This document shows, in pieces, positions 19,895-29,085 of a DNA stretch of 64,000 nt. The translations under genes were made by a program, and so were the position numbers. A model generated the notes under the pieces. It ran no database searches. It was not told the DNA's origin and saw nothing but the letters and a program-made list of their open reading frames with translations. Numbering within the stretch: position 1 is the stretch's first letter; each line of letters begins with the position of its first letter. The stretch is from Pseudomonas fluorescens (GTDB lineage Bacteria; Pseudomonadota; Gammaproteobacteria; Pseudomonadales; Pseudomonadaceae), in the NCBI RefSeq assembly GCF_001648775.1, contig NZ_LVEJ01000001.1:186001-250000 (forward strand), in the 5' to 3' direction.

Positions 19895-20356
19895 ATGTCC
19901 TCTGACCTGTGGAGCTTTTCCCTTGCCACCTACGCCCGACCGGGCGTGGAAGACGCCTGCCTGCAACTGCAAACGGCGGGCGCCAATGTGTGTCTGCTGC
20001 TGTGCGGGTTATGGCTGGAACAACGCGCGGTGGCCTGCGATGAACAACGCGTTCGCCAGCTTCAGGCGCTGACCGCGCCGTGGGATATCGAGGTGGTGCA
20101 GCCGCTGCGCGCACTGCGCATGCAATGGAAAGCGCGGGCGTTTGATGATGCCGTGCTGAAAGGCATGCGCGAGCAGATCAAATCACTCGAGCTTGAAGCT
20201 GAGCGAGCGTTGCTGTCACGGCTTGAGGGTGTAGCGCAGGAGTGGACGCAAAACGGCGCGGGTTCGAAGACCTGGCTGGAAGGATTGGCCGGCGCGGCCG
20301 CCAGCCCGAACCACGACGCGCTGCAAGTGCTGCGCGTCGCGGCAACCGGCACTTAG
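19895..20356 (+). CDS. TIGR02444 family protein
   Basis: Conserved 153-residue cytoplasmic protein of unknown function, recognised by LWSFSLATYARPGVEDACL at the N-terminus and VCLLLCGLWLEQRA. Mostly helical, with no catalytic motif I can name. It is divergent from the ABC-F gene by 50 bp, and its stop overlaps the stop of the convergent algP gene by 4 bp. Its place between an ABC-F gene and algP is conserved in Pseudomonas as far as I recall. Confidence 0.82.
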   Translation: MSSDLWSFSLATYARPGVEDACLQLQTAGANVCLLLCGLWLEQRAVACDEQRVRQLQALTAPWDIEVVQPLRALRMQWKARAFDDAVLKGMREQIKSLELEAERALLSRLEGVAQEWTQNGAGSKTWLEGLAGAAASPNHDALQVLRVAATGT

Positions 20357-21573
20357 GAAGCGCTGGTCGGGTTGTTGCTGACGCTCGACACAGCGGCTGG
20401 CGATGGCGCCGTCGAAGGGGTCGAGGTAGTAGCGGCAGATACCGGTGCTGTTGCTGCAGCCGGAGTTGCCGGTGCGGCAGGCTTGGCAGCTGGCGCGGTA
20501 GCCGGTTTGGCGGCGGCTGGTTTGGCAGCAGCTGGCTTTTTCACGGCAGGTTTTGCCGCGGGCTTGGCGGCCGGTTTAGCAGCAACAGGCTTGGCGGCAG
20601 CAGTTGTCGGTTTAGCGGCAGTGGCTGGTTTTGCGGCAGGCTTGGCTGCTGGTTTGGCGGCGGCTTTCACGGCTGGTTTGGCAGCGGGCTTGGCGGCCGG
20701 TTTTGCTGCGGCTTTTACAGCGGGTTTAGCGGCAGCCGGTTTGGCGGCTGGTTTCGCCGCGGCAGTTTTAGCCGCAGGTTTTGCTGCTGGTTTTGTCGCC
20801 GCTTTGGCAGCGGGTTTAGCGGCCGGTTTGGCGGCTGCGGTTTTCGCTGGAGCAGCTTTGGCAGCAGCAGGTTTGGCAGCGGCGGCACGGGTAGCCGGTT
20901 TAGCAGCGGCAGCACGGGCAGCAGGTTTTGCCGCAGTAGTTTTAGCCGCTGGTTTGGCAGCGCTCGCAGCAACCGGTTTCTTCGCTGCAGGTTTCGCTGC
21001 AGGTTTCGCTGCAGCTTTTGCAGCTGGTTTTGCAGGCGCTTTCACTGGTGCTTTTGCAGCAGGTTTGGACGCCGCTTTTGCAGCTGGTTTCGCCGCTGCA
21101 GTTTTCGCCGCAGGCTTGGCTGCGGCAGTTTTAGCTGCGGCTTTCTTCGCCGGGGCCGCTGCCGGTTTGGCTGCGCGGGTGGACAATACTTTGCCCACGG
21201 CTTCTTGAACACGACCCACGCCCTGCGCCAGTTTCAGGCTTTCCTGGGCATCGCGCTTGAGTTGCAGAATGTAGCTGCGGGTGTCGGACTGACGATCTTT
21301 CAAGGCATCGAGCAGGTCTTCCAGCTCTTTCACTGCGGCCTTGGCTTTGGTCTGTGCCTTGGCTTTACCGGCAGTGGCTGCGTCCTGCAATTTGGTGCGG
21401 GATTTGTGCAGTTTTTCTTGCGCCTTGCCGCGTTGCTTTTCCAGTTTGGCGAGCAGTTTTTCAGCATCAGCCAAGGCTTGCGAGCAAGCGTTTTCCAGAT
21501 GCTCGAGCAAGCTGCCCGAGAGTTGTTGGAGTAAGTGCAACGGAGTGTTTACAGGCTTCTTGGTGGCCGACAT
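20353..21573 (-). CDS. algP: Histone H1-like alginate regulatory protein AlgP (AlgR3)
   Basis: Basic, repetitive DNA-associated protein of 406 residues. The first 110 residues are a non-repetitive, coiled-coil-like domain (LLQQLSGSLLEHLENACSQ, KLEKQRGKAQEKLHKSR); from about residue 130 to 370 the protein is built of irregular Lys-Pro-Ala-Ala units, as in eukaryotic histone H1 tails. In P. aeruginosa AlgP influences alginate gene expression and the repeat number varies between isolates. The repeat DNA covers roughly 20460-21170. It overlaps the convergent TIGR02444 gene by 4 bp. The FKBP gene is divergent from it. Confidence 0.92.
   Translation of the reverse strand: MSATKKPVNTPLHLLQQLSGSLLEHLENACSQALADAEKLLAKLEKQRGKAQEKLHKSRTKLQDAATAGKAKAQTKAKAAVKELEDLLDALKDRQSDTRSYILQLKRDAQESLKLAQGVGRVQEAVGKVLSTRAAKPAAAPAKKAAAKTAAAKPAAKTAAAKPAAKAASKPAAKAPVKAPAKPAAKAAAKPAAKPAAKKPVAASAAKPAAKTTAAKPAARAAAAKPATRAAAAKPAAAKAAPAKTAAAKPAAKPAAKAATKPAAKPAAKTAAAKPAAKPAAAKPAVKAAAKPAAKPAAKPAVKAAAKPAAKPAAKPATAAKPTTAAAKPVAAKPAAKPAAKPAVKKPAAAKPAAAKPATAPAAKPAAPATPAAATAPVSAATTSTPSTAPSPAAVSSVSNNPTSAS
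20460..21170. repeat. Degenerate tandem codon repeat inside algP
   Basis: Imperfect tandem units of about 12 bp encoding Lys-Pro-Ala-Ala (read on the minus strand), with GGCTTGGCGGCC-like variants. The units differ at third positions and are interrupted by Val/Thr variants, so no long exact array is present. The reading frame stays open throughout. Confidence 0.85.
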
Positions 21574-21765
21574 GGTTTACCTCCTGGCTGACGTGAGTGC
21601 GGCTCATACTAGACCTCTGCAGTTACCGCCGCTAGGGCATCTTGACAGTATCGATTGCGTTGCGTTGCACCGAATCGAAAATGTTCTGCGCGAAGTCAAA
21701 AGCAGTTCACCGTTGCAGACGTTCGCGCTGGCATAATCCACCGCATCTCAGGACGGAGAGTGCCC

Positions 21766-22431
21766 ATGTCGCGCTACTTTTTTTTATCCCTCTGCATGGT
21801 TTTTTCCGCAGCTCACGCTGACGAAAAAACCACCGCGAACGATGCTCACGATCTGGCCTACAGCCTCGGTGCCAGCCTCGGTGAACGGCTGCGCCAGGAA
21901 GTCCCGCAATTGCAGATTCAGGCGTTGGTCGACGGTTTGCAGCAGGCTTATCAAGGCAAGCCGCTGGCGCTGAGCGAAGCCCGCATTGAACAGATTCTGG
22001 CCGATCACGAATCGCAGAATGCCGAGCACTCGGCACAGCCTTCGAGCGACGCCGCGATGGAAAACGAACAGCGTTTTCTCACCGCAGAAAAAGCCAAACC
22101 CGGCGTTAAGGAATTGGCCGATGGCATCCTGCTGACCGAGCTGACGCCAGGCACCGGTGCCAAGGCCGGACCGGACGGAAAAGTGCAGGTGCTGTATGTC
22201 GGTCGATTGCCGGACGGCACCGTGTTCGATCAGAACACTCAACCGCAATGGTTCAACCTCGACAGCGTGATTGCCGGCTGGCGCACCGCGTTGCAGAACA
22301 TGCCGGTGGGGGCGAAATGGCGACTGGTGATTCCATCGGATCAAGCCTACGGCGCCGATGGTGCCGGCGACTTGATCGCGCCGTTCACACCGTTGGTGTT
22401 CGAAGTGGAACTGCGCGGCGCGACCAGTTGA
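21766..22431 (+). CDS. FKBP-type peptidyl-prolyl cis-trans isomerase, exported
   Basis: Periplasmic proline isomerase of 221 residues, like FklB/FkpA. A signal peptide (MSRYFFLSLCMVFSAAHA) is followed by an N-terminal dimerisation helix region containing AYSLGASLGERLRQE, then an FKBP domain from about residue 120 with VQVLYVGRLPDGTVFDQ, PQWFNLDSVIAGW and KWRLVIPSDQAYG. I start at 21766, where GGAGAG lies 7 bases upstream and the signal peptide begins; the frame itself extends to 21655. In P. aeruginosa the same gene lies between algP and algQ. Confidence 0.88.
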   Translation: MSRYFFLSLCMVFSAAHADEKTTANDAHDLAYSLGASLGERLRQEVPQLQIQALVDGLQQAYQGKPLALSEARIEQILADHESQNAEHSAQPSSDAAMENEQRFLTAEKAKPGVKELADGILLTELTPGTGAKAGPDGKVQVLYVGRLPDGTVFDQNTQPQWFNLDSVIAGWRTALQNMPVGAKWRLVIPSDQAYGADGAGDLIAPFTPLVFEVELRGATS

Positions 22432-22440
22432 GCAGGCAAT

Positions 22441-22474
22441 AAAAAACGGTGCGCTTTGGACGCACCGTTTTTTT
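22441..22474. terminator. Bidirectional Rho-independent terminator
   Basis: AAAAAACGGTGCG / CGCACCGTTTTTTT with a 7-base loop, between the convergent FKBP and algQ genes. Confidence 0.92.
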
Positions 22475-22488
22475 GATCAGGGTTCGGA

Positions 22489-22947
22489 TCAGGCCTGAAC
22501 CGGATCTTCTTCCTTGTGTGCTGTGTGCAGCACTTCAATCAGGCAGTCTTCGAGTTCAAAGCGCTCGTGAAGCAGGCCGCCGAGCTCCTTGAACTTCTCG
22601 GCAACGCATTTGCCTTCGTCGCACAGATCGTTGAACGCGAGGAGTTTCTCGGTGATGACGTCGATACGTGGATAGATCGTCTCGGCGAGTTCCAGACCAC
22701 GCTTGTCATTGAACGCCTTGGCTTCGCCAGTCAGCTGTTCGTAGATTTCGAAGTGCCCGGCCGAGACGTAATCGACCAGCACGCCGCAGAATTCCTGCAA
22801 GGGCTTGCGGCTCTCGGACAGCGACTCTGGCTGCGCACCAAGCTTGTCGTAGGCACCGATCAGATCTTCACGCTCCTGCAACCAGCGGTCGATCAGCAGA
22901 TGAACTCCACCCCAACGTTCCTGAGCATTCTGACAACTTTCGAGCAT
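22489..22947 (-). CDS. algQ: Anti-sigma-70 factor AlgQ (Rsd family)
   Basis: Cytoplasmic Rsd/AlgQ protein of 152 residues that binds region 4 of the housekeeping sigma factor and favours alternative sigma use; in P. aeruginosa it affects alginate and siderophore genes. The helical bundle signature is clear: [19 protein letters not shown] at the N-terminus, [23 protein letters not shown] in the middle, and [19 protein letters not shown] at the end. I start at 22947, where GGGAAGAGAG precedes ATG; an upstream ATG at 22974 would add nine residues. dsbB lies upstream on the same strand, 183 bp away. Confidence 0.93.
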   Translation of the reverse strand: MLESCQNAQERWGGVHLLIDRWLQEREDLIGAYDKLGAQPESLSESRKPLQEFCGVLVDYVSAGHFEIYEQLTGEAKAFNDKRGLELAETIYPRIDVITEKLLAFNDLCDEGKCVAEKFKELGGLLHERFELEDCLIEVLHTAHKEEDPVQA

Positions 22948-23130
22948 GGCGATCTCTCTTCCCTTGTGGGTCATGCTGCTCTACACCCGCGCCCCTCTTT
23001 TGATTTTGGCTGGGGGGACGGCCGGGCAGAGCGTCATCGAGCAACATAAATCCAATGACACGTGCGGGCCAGATTATGCCCGCACGCCTATGGCTTCAAG
23101 GTACGCAGGAGATAAAGTTCATACAAGTGT

Positions 23131-23682
23131 TTAATCCCGCAGCGGATCCCGGTGCGACGCTTCGCCGCTGAGCGGTCGTGGCAGAGCGCTCCAGGCCAGG
23201 CGCAACATTTGATAGACCGCAAGAATCGACACCGCGACGAAGAACAAAAGGCTCCATTCGGGAATGCTCAGATCGAACAGCGTCCAGGAAATTTCCGCGC
23301 AATCAGCGCCACCGTTAAACATCCTCTGCAAAGCACAGATCCACGGCAACCCGCTGAATAGCATCTCGGAGGTTGGGGAACAGTTGGTCAGTTGCAGCAC
23401 CGGGTCACTCTGTATCAACACTTGTCGCCAGGCCGCCGTAGTGCCGCCCAGGCTTGCACCCAGCGTCAGCAGCCAGTAAAGCCACAAACCACTACGCCTG
23501 GGGCCGTGTACCGCCGCCAGACCACAGAAAACGCACAGCAGCGTGAGGAACAACCGCTGCACCAGGCACAGGCTGCATGGCGTCAGACCGACCGCGTATT
23601 CAAGATAATAGGAAGCTCCCAGAGCAAAGGCCCCCGCAGTGAAAGCCATGAAGAACAAGGAGCGTGAGCAGGCCAACGACAT
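23131..23682 (-). CDS. dsbB: Disulfide bond formation protein B (DsbB/DsbH)
   Basis: Inner-membrane quinone reductase of 183 residues that reoxidises DsbA. Four hydrophobic segments are visible. The first periplasmic loop holds the redox pair CSLC near residue 36; the second loop has Cys residues in TNCSPT, WICALQ and ADCAEI, where the second redox pair lies. The equivalent P. aeruginosa gene between algQ and hemY is called dsbH and is a second DsbB beside dsbB proper, so dsbH may be the better name. A perfect 9-bp inverted repeat lies immediately upstream of the start. Confidence 0.88.
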   Translation of the reverse strand: MSLACSRSLFFMAFTAGAFALGASYYLEYAVGLTPCSLCLVQRLFLTLLCVFCGLAAVHGPRRSGLWLYWLLTLGASLGGTTAAWRQVLIQSDPVLQLTNCSPTSEMLFSGLPWICALQRMFNGGADCAEISWTLFDLSIPEWSLLFFVAVSILAVYQMLRLAWSALPRPLSGEASHRDPLRD

Positions 23683-23689
23683 GGCTTTT

Positions 23690-23717
23690 CCGTAACAGTA
23701 GAGACAGGCTGTTACGG
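23690..23717. promoter_or_regulatory. Perfect inverted repeat at the dsbB translation start
   Basis: CCGTAACAG (23690-23698) and CTGTTACGG (23709-23717) with a 10-bp spacer, 8-35 bp before the dsbB ATG. It could be a dyad operator or an mRNA hairpin that covers the ribosome-binding region, which has only a weak purine stretch. Confidence 0.5.
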
Positions 23718-23875
23718 TAGAGGAAAGCGCGTCGGCCTTTCAAGGCGAGGCCCTGCCGACAGTTCACCAGAGGTGTAGGGAAAACCCGACAGGTTAGCGA
23801 GGAAAGGATGTAGCCCTGCGTAGGACTTTATCCAGGATGCCGAAAAACGGTGAATTATCGGGGGCAAAAGGTCAA

Positions 23876-23895
23876 CGAGGGAGTGGCCTCCCTCG
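23876..23895 (-). terminator. Hairpin after hemY, possible terminator
   Basis: CGAGGGAG / CTCCCTCG with a TGGC loop lies 5 bp past the hemY stop. The T-run expected on the minus strand is weak, so termination is only likely. The 183 bp between this hairpin and dsbB show no gene. Confidence 0.5.
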
Positions 23896-23900
23896 CGTCT

Positions 23901-25139
23901 TCAGACCTGAGCCAGTGCCGGCAGCGGCGCGGCCAGCAGGCGTTCATCCAACAAACCCAGACCTTCCTGAAACAACTGATTGCTGCGTTCGGTATCGCCC
24001 AGTTGCGCGAGCAGGCGGGCCAGTTCAGCACACGCCTCAGGGTTGCGCTGCACCCGCAAACTGCTTTCCAGATAATCCCGGGCTTTACCCCACAGACTGG
24101 TTTGCAGGCACAGACGCCCCAGCGTCAGCAGCAAGCTCGGGTCGTGCGGATGCTCCTTGAGCCAGCCTTCGGCCGTTTGCAACTGACGTGCAGGATCACT
24201 GCCGCGCACCAGACCATAAAGACGTGCGAGATGGCTGTCGTACTTGCGTTTCAGGGCTGTGCGCAGAACTTCTTCCGCCTGCACCTGAGCGCCCAGCTGA
24301 CGTAGCTGTTCGGCGTACGCCAGCACCAGCGCTGGCTCCTGACGCTGCGCCGAGGTGAGCTGCTCCCACGCCCGCTGGAGCGACTGCAAGCCCACGGTGC
24401 CGTCCTCTTCACGGTGCGCGGCCAACGACAGGTTTTCACCCCAGGCGCGACGCTCCAGCTCTGCCAGTTCGGCCGGCGGCAGAACCTTGTCCTTGCGCAG
24501 CTCCGGCAACAGGCGAATCACCGCCGACCATTCGCCGCGTTGTTGATACAAACGCTGCAACTGACGCAGCGTCTGCGCATTGTGTGGATGCCGTTCGTGC
24601 ATCGCTTGCAGGGTCACCAGTGCTCCGTCGGTATCACCACGGTCGGTCTGCAACTGCGCATGGCTCAAGGCAATGGCCAGCTCGGCCTGAGGTTGACGCT
24701 CCAGCGCGCGCTCCAGCAAACGATCACACTCATCGTAATGACCTTGCTCGTTGGCCGCACGGGCGGCGCCGAGGTAATACAGCAGAGGCTGACGCTCAGC
24801 CTCAGCCGCTCGAGAGAGATGACGCTGCGCACTGGCCCAGCGACCTTCAGCCAGGTCCAGTTGCCCGTGCTCGATCGCCACCTGCACGCGGCGACTGCGG
24901 TTGCGTCGCGACCATGGATTGACCACGCCACTGGACGTCATGACCAGCTCCACCAGCGCCTTGATCCCCCAGATCAACAGCCATAGCACCGCGATCACCG
25001 CCAAAGTCGCCCACAGACTCGCCTCGTAACGGAAGCTCCTGTAGGCGACCAACACGTAACCGGAATGCTCGGCAATCGCCAGGCCCAGCGCCGCCGTCGC
25101 GGCGATAACCAGAAACACGATCACATACAGGCGCTTCAT
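23901..25139 (-). CDS. hemY: HemY-like haem biosynthesis-associated TPR protein
   Basis: Inner-membrane protein of 412 residues. Two N-terminal hydrophobic segments (about residues 4-20 and 40-62) precede a cytoplasmic or periplasmic region of tetratricopeptide-like repeats (for example LLYYLGAARAANEQGHYDECD). It is the proteobacterial HemY, not the Bacillus protoporphyrinogen oxidase of the same name; its role near haem synthesis is poorly defined. It overlaps hemX by 4 bp, as the last gene of the hemCDXY operon. Confidence 0.9.
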   Translation of the reverse strand: MKRLYVIVFLVIAATAALGLAIAEHSGYVLVAYRSFRYEASLWATLAVIAVLWLLIWGIKALVELVMTSSGVVNPWSRRNRSRRVQVAIEHGQLDLAEGRWASAQRHLSRAAEAERQPLLYYLGAARAANEQGHYDECDRLLERALERQPQAELAIALSHAQLQTDRGDTDGALVTLQAMHERHPHNAQTLRQLQRLYQQRGEWSAVIRLLPELRKDKVLPPAELAELERRAWGENLSLAAHREEDGTVGLQSLQRAWEQLTSAQRQEPALVLAYAEQLRQLGAQVQAEEVLRTALKRKYDSHLARLYGLVRGSDPARQLQTAEGWLKEHPHDPSLLLTLGRLCLQTSLWGKARDYLESSLRVQRNPEACAELARLLAQLGDTERSNQLFQEGLGLLDERLLAAPLPALAQV

Positions 25140-26278
25140 GGCGTCGCCTCCTGCGCAGTGTTCGCAGCAGGCTTGGCGAAGGGTTTCACCGACTCTTCGG
25201 CGTTGACGTTGCGCCGCTCAAGATAGGCTTGCACCGCACTCAGCGTGCCGGCCAGATCAGGCGTCGTGACGGTGACCGGTTCCTTGCTCAACTCAGCGAC
25301 CTGTTCGAGCATCACTTTGCTTTGCGGATTGTCCGAGTTGAAATTGCCCTTGAGCACATCACGCGCTTCGGCCAGCGCCTGGGTATAAACCGGTGCCTGG
25401 CCATTGAGCGCGGCCCACTGCGCCTGCTCAAGCGACAGGCTGAGCGCCAGACGCACCTGGCTCAGGCTCTGCCCGGCCAGCAGTGGCCGCACGTTTTTGT
25501 CAGCATTGAAATCGATACGGATATAGCGCGAGACCTGATCCCACCACTGCGCCCAGCGGCTCGCGCCATCACCATCGGCGGTCAGGCCCAGCAGCGATTC
25601 GCCGCGATCCTTGTACTCAGGCGCCAGCTCGGTCAGCTCGGTCACCTGATCACGCAATGCGCCAAGACGCAGGAACAACCCGGTGCGATCCGGTTGCTCG
25701 GTGCTGCGCAATGCGACCAGCGTTTTGGCCACTTGCTCGCGCGCGGCGAAGGAACCGGGATCGTTCTGCTCACGGAGGATCTCGTCAGCGCCCTGCACCA
25801 GTGCCTGAGCGCTGCTGATGTCCTGCAACGCCGACAGACGCAGGCTGGCCAGACGCAGCAAATGCTCGGCCTCCGCCAGACGCCAGTCCTTGCGGCTTGC
25901 CCCGAGGACGGTTTCCAGACGCTGATTGAGGCGCTGTTGATCACCCTGCAGTTGCGTGACCAGACGCTGGCGATCCGCAAGTTCATCAGCACCCGGCAAC
26001 TGCGCGAGACGCTCGGTCAGACGCTGTTCGTTGAGCTTCAGGCTCTGCGCCTGATCATTCAACGCCTGCACCTGGCCCGATTGTTGTTGCGTATTGGTCT
26101 GCAGGTGGCGCACCTGCCAGACACCCCAGCCACCGATGGCGACGCCAGCAGCGCCGAGCAACAAGGCGACGATGGCCAGTCCATTGCCTCGGCGCGGCTC
26201 TGTGGCCGGCGGTGGCGTTTCAACCTGGGCATCAATCACAGGTTGCACATCATCTTTAGGCAAGGCTGTTTCGCTCAC
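25136..26278 (-). CDS. hemX: HemX-like membrane protein
   Basis: Membrane-anchored protein of 380 residues. One transmembrane segment (GLAIVALLLGAAGVAIGGWGVW region, residues 30-52) follows a Pro/Glu-rich cytoplasmic tail, then a long coiled coil rich in Gln/Leu/Arg (residues 60-140) and a helical domain with the conserved SRYIRIDFNAD-type region. Databases often label it uroporphyrinogen-III C-methyltransferase by transfer from a fusion, but no methyltransferase motif is present. It lies 16 bp after hemD and overlaps hemY by 4 bp. Function uncertain. Confidence 0.9.
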   Translation of the reverse strand: MSETALPKDDVQPVIDAQVETPPPATEPRRGNGLAIVALLLGAAGVAIGGWGVWQVRHLQTNTQQQSGQVQALNDQAQSLKLNEQRLTERLAQLPGADELADRQRLVTQLQGDQQRLNQRLETVLGASRKDWRLAEAEHLLRLASLRLSALQDISSAQALVQGADEILREQNDPGSFAAREQVAKTLVALRSTEQPDRTGLFLRLGALRDQVTELTELAPEYKDRGESLLGLTADGDGASRWAQWWDQVSRYIRIDFNADKNVRPLLAGQSLSQVRLALSLSLEQAQWAALNGQAPVYTQALAEARDVLKGNFNSDNPQSKVMLEQVAELSKEPVTVTTPDLAGTLSAVQAYLERRNVNAEESVKPFAKPAANTAQEATP

Positions 26279-26294
26279 GTATCCATCCTTTGCA

Positions 26295-27056
26295 TTAGAA
26301 AACGGGTACGGGATGCTCCCGCAACGCCGTCAGCAAAGCCGCGGCACTCGCGCCGCGGCAATCCACAACTGTTTGAGCCCCGGCGGCACGTGCCAGCTCG
26401 GCGACCCTTGGGCTTGGAACAAACAACGGCAACCGCGCGATTGTCGGCCAGGCGTCGCCGGCCATCTGACGCAGGTGCTCAAAACCCTGTCCACTGCTGA
26501 CCACCAGCCCGTTCAAGCGTTCCGCTTGGATCCGCCGCGACAGTTCGTTCGGTGCATAGGCTGGCAGGTCACGTCGATACAATTCCAGATACTCGACACT
26601 AGCACCAAGCGTACGCAAGCGCTCGGCGAGCAGCTCACGCCCACCCTCGCCGCGCAGGATCAATACCTGCGCACCGGGCTGACTGGCTGCCTCACGCAGA
26701 CGCGGCAATTGCAGCAAGGCTTCGCTGTCATCACCGTCAACCGGGAAGTGTGCGTCGAGGCCGCGATCCAGCAGAATCTGCGCGGTCGCGGCACCGACAC
26801 TGAACCACGGCATCGTCAGCGCAGAGGCGCCGTCGAGCAGATCCATGGCAATGCGCGCCGCCGGCTTGCTAACCACGATCACCGCGCTGCAACGGCGCAA
26901 CCGCGCCATCGCCTGACGCATGTTGTCAGAGACCGGCAGCGGGACAATGTCCAGAAGCGGCAAACAACTACTGAAAACACCCTGCGCGGCCAACGTCTCG
27001 GCGAGCGCCGCACAGTCTTCTGCAGGGCGCGTCAGCAGCAGGCGCCAGTCAGTCAC
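26295..27056 (-). CDS. hemD: Uroporphyrinogen-III synthase
   Basis: Cyclises hydroxymethylbilane with inversion of ring D to uroporphyrinogen III. The 253-residue protein has the weakly conserved two-domain HemD pattern: [21 protein letters not shown] at the N-terminus, [16 protein letters not shown] near residue 60, and [18 protein letters not shown] near residue 180. Its start overlaps the hemC stop by 4 bp (ATGA type), so the two are translationally coupled. Confidence 0.93.
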   Translation of the reverse strand: MTDWRLLLTRPAEDCAALAETLAAQGVFSSCLPLLDIVPLPVSDNMRQAMARLRRCSAVIVVSKPAARIAMDLLDGASALTMPWFSVGAATAQILLDRGLDAHFPVDGDDSEALLQLPRLREAASQPGAQVLILRGEGGRELLAERLRTLGASVEYLELYRRDLPAYAPNELSRRIQAERLNGLVVSSGQGFEHLRQMAGDAWPTIARLPLFVPSPRVAELARAAGAQTVVDCRGASAAALLTALREHPVPVF

Positions 27057-27994
27057 TCGTGACCTGCCTCGCCGTAGACTGCCTTGAGAATCTCGGCTGC
27101 GCCTTGGCTCAACAAGTCTTCAGCCACCTGAACGCCCAACGCCTCAGCATCGGCGCGCGGTGCGCGGGCTTCGGCGCTGAGCAGCAAGCCACCGCTCGGC
27201 TCGCCGACCAGACCGCGCAACCACAACTGCTCGCCTTCAAGCACGGCGTAGCAGGCGATCGGCACTTGGCAGCCACCATTCAGATGTTTGTTGAGGGCAC
27301 GTTCGGCGGTCACGCGCGACGAGGTATCGGCGTGATGCAACGGTGCAAGCAAGGCGTGGATTTCGCTGTCGGCGCTGCGACATTCGATACCCACTGCGCC
27401 CTGACCACCGGCCGGCAGGCTGTCATCGACGCTGATCGCCGACGTGATGCGCTCTTCAAAACCGAGACGGATCAGACCGGCTGCAGCGAGGATGATCGCG
27501 TCATACTCGCCGGCATCGAGCTTGGCCAGACGGGTATTGACGTTGCCGCGCAGGAAACGGATTTCCAGGTCCGGCCGACGGGTCAGCAACTGTGCCTGAC
27601 GACGCAGGCTCGAAGTACCGACGATGCTGCCGGCAGGCAACGCTTCGAGGCTGGCATAGGTGTTGGAAACGAAGGCATCGCGCGGGTCTTCGCGCTCGCA
27701 GATGCAGAACAGGCCAAGGCCTTCGGGGAAGTCCATCGGCACGTCTTTCATCGAGTGCACGGCGATGTCGGCTTCGTTCTCGAGGAGCGCGGTTTCCAGT
27801 TCTTTGACGAACAAGCCTTTGCCGCCGATTTTCGACAGTGGCGAATCGAGCAGCTTGTCGCCGCGACTGACCATGGGCACCAGCGTCACCAGCAGGCCCG
27901 GATGGGCCGCTTCCAGACGGGCTTTGACGTATTCGGCCTGCCAGAGGGCCAGCGCACTTTTACGGGTGGCGATGCGGATTTCGCGAGAGGACAT
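27053..27994 (-). CDS. hemC: Hydroxymethylbilane synthase (porphobilinogen deaminase)
   Basis: Polymerises four porphobilinogens into hydroxymethylbilane on a dipyrromethane cofactor. The 313 residues show the family features: [55 protein letters not shown], and the cofactor-attaching cysteine in [12 protein letters not shown] near residue 243. First gene of the hemCDXY operon; algR lies 138 bp upstream on the same strand, and a hairpin-forming GC-rich stretch sits between them. Confidence 0.96.
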   Translation of the reverse strand: MSSREIRIATRKSALALWQAEYVKARLEAAHPGLLVTLVPMVSRGDKLLDSPLSKIGGKGLFVKELETALLENEADIAVHSMKDVPMDFPEGLGLFCICEREDPRDAFVSNTYASLEALPAGSIVGTSSLRRQAQLLTRRPDLEIRFLRGNVNTRLAKLDAGEYDAIILAAAGLIRLGFEERITSAISVDDSLPAGGQGAVGIECRSADSEIHALLAPLHHADTSSRVTAERALNKHLNGGCQVPIACYAVLEGEQLWLRGLVGEPSGGLLLSAEARAPRADAEALGVQVAEDLLSQGAAEILKAVYGEAGHE

Positions 27995-28132
27995 GGATCA
28001 ATCCGTACTGAATAGATACGGCGGATAATAACAGCTCAGCCAAATCCACTTTGACTTGAATCAGGAACGACGTGGCCTCCCTGGCCTGCAATGCCCGGTA
28101 AAAAGTTAAAGGTGCCGCCCGGAATGACCGGG

Positions 28133-28879
28133 TTACAGGCCCTGCATCATTTTGCGCACACCGGCCACATGCCGACGGCTGACGATCAGCGCGTCACCAT
28201 TGAGACCTTTGAGGAACAGCTGGAAATGCCCCAGCGGCGTGCGTTGCAGACGTTCAATGCGGTCGCGCGCGACCAGCGCGTTGCGGTGGATACGCACGAA
28301 ACGCTCACCGAATTCGTCTTCGAGCGCTTTGAGCGGCTCGTCGAGCAGCACTTCGCCGGCCTCGTGGCGCAAGGTCACGTATTTGTGATCGGCAATGAAA
28401 TAGACCACCTGATCCAGGGGGATCAGTTCGATGCCTTTGCGGGTACGCGCGCTGATGTGGCTGCGCGGGCCGGTGCCACTTTCGGCAGCGGGACGGGTCA
28501 GGGCCGAAAGTTGCGCCCGGTTGGGACGTTCCGCCCGTTTCAGGGCGTCATGCAGATGTTCGGTTCGCACGGGTTTCACCACATAGCCCACGGCGCTGGC
28601 CTGCAGGGCTTCCACGGCAAATTCATCGGGGCTGGTGCAAAACACCACGGCGGGCGGCGTTTCTCGCTCGCACAGACGGGCAGCGACCTGCAGGCCATCG
28701 AGGCCCGGCATGCGGATATCGAGCAGCACGATATCCGGTTTGTGGCTGTCGATCAGTGCCAACGCCTCCTCGCCATTCGTGGCGCTGGGCTCCAGAACTG
28801 TATAACCCTCGAGCTCGCTCACCATTCGGCTGAGGCGCTCGCGAGCCAGTGGTTCGTCATCAACGATCAGGACATTCAT
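28133..28879 (-). CDS. algR: LytTR-type response regulator AlgR
   Basis: Response regulator of 248 residues, the same length as P. aeruginosa AlgR, which controls alginate, twitching and other virulence functions there. The receiver domain has the acidic pocket DDEP (residues 7-10), phospho-acceptor Asp54 in VLLDIRMPG, and the conserved Lys in VVKPVRTEH. A LytTR DNA-binding domain covers about residues 140-245 (VVYFIADHKYVTLRH, FVRIHRNALVAR). I start at 28879 because that ATG overlaps the stop of the algZ remnant (ATGA). Its partner kinase gene is broken here, yet Asp54 is kept. Confidence 0.95.
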   Translation of the reverse strand: MNVLIVDDEPLARERLSRMVSELEGYTVLEPSATNGEEALALIDSHKPDIVLLDIRMPGLDGLQVAARLCERETPPAVVFCTSPDEFAVEALQASAVGYVVKPVRTEHLHDALKRAERPNRAQLSALTRPAAESGTGPRSHISARTRKGIELIPLDQVVYFIADHKYVTLRHEAGEVLLDEPLKALEDEFGERFVRIHRNALVARDRIERLQRTPLGHFQLFLKGLNGDALIVSRRHVAGVRKMMQGL

Positions 28880-29085
28880 ATTGCGCTGGATTCCTGCGTG
28901 AGTCTCGCACAAGGATAGCGTAGACAGGTGAAGTGACGTCCGTCACCGCGATCCACGCTAAGACTAGCCCGAGCGCCAAAAAGTGCCGTACGTCGGCCAG
29001 CAATATTTGCCAGTGTCCGGGTCGTACTGCTCAAAGCCCGCTGTATCTCGCGTTTTTCACGGGGATTGCCGAAGGACAACTGCAC
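28876..29085 (-). pseudogene. algZ: Remnant of sensor kinase algZ (fimS), C-terminus only
   Basis: About 70 codons encoding what looks like the end of the AlgZ ATPase domain: a segment TLANIAGRRTALFGARASLS resembles the G2-box helix (ALANIRARLxALFG), then VDRGDGRHFTCLRYPC and a tail. The stop overlaps the algR ATG as ATGA, as expected of an intact algZ-algR pair. The frame stays open up to a TGA at 29185-29187, but no histidine box, N box or membrane segments are present, and argH starts at 29352. A full AlgZ needs roughly 1 kb. The identification rests on remembered family features and position. Confidence 0.7.

Noticed and set aside
20460..21170. CRISPR-like regular repetition
   Set aside because: Units are in-frame codon repeats of algP without unique spacers.
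20242..21534. Gly/Ser/Arg-rich frame of 430 codons opposite algP
   Set aside because: Low-complexity mirror of the algP repeat; composition explained entirely by the antisense of Lys-Pro-Ala codons.
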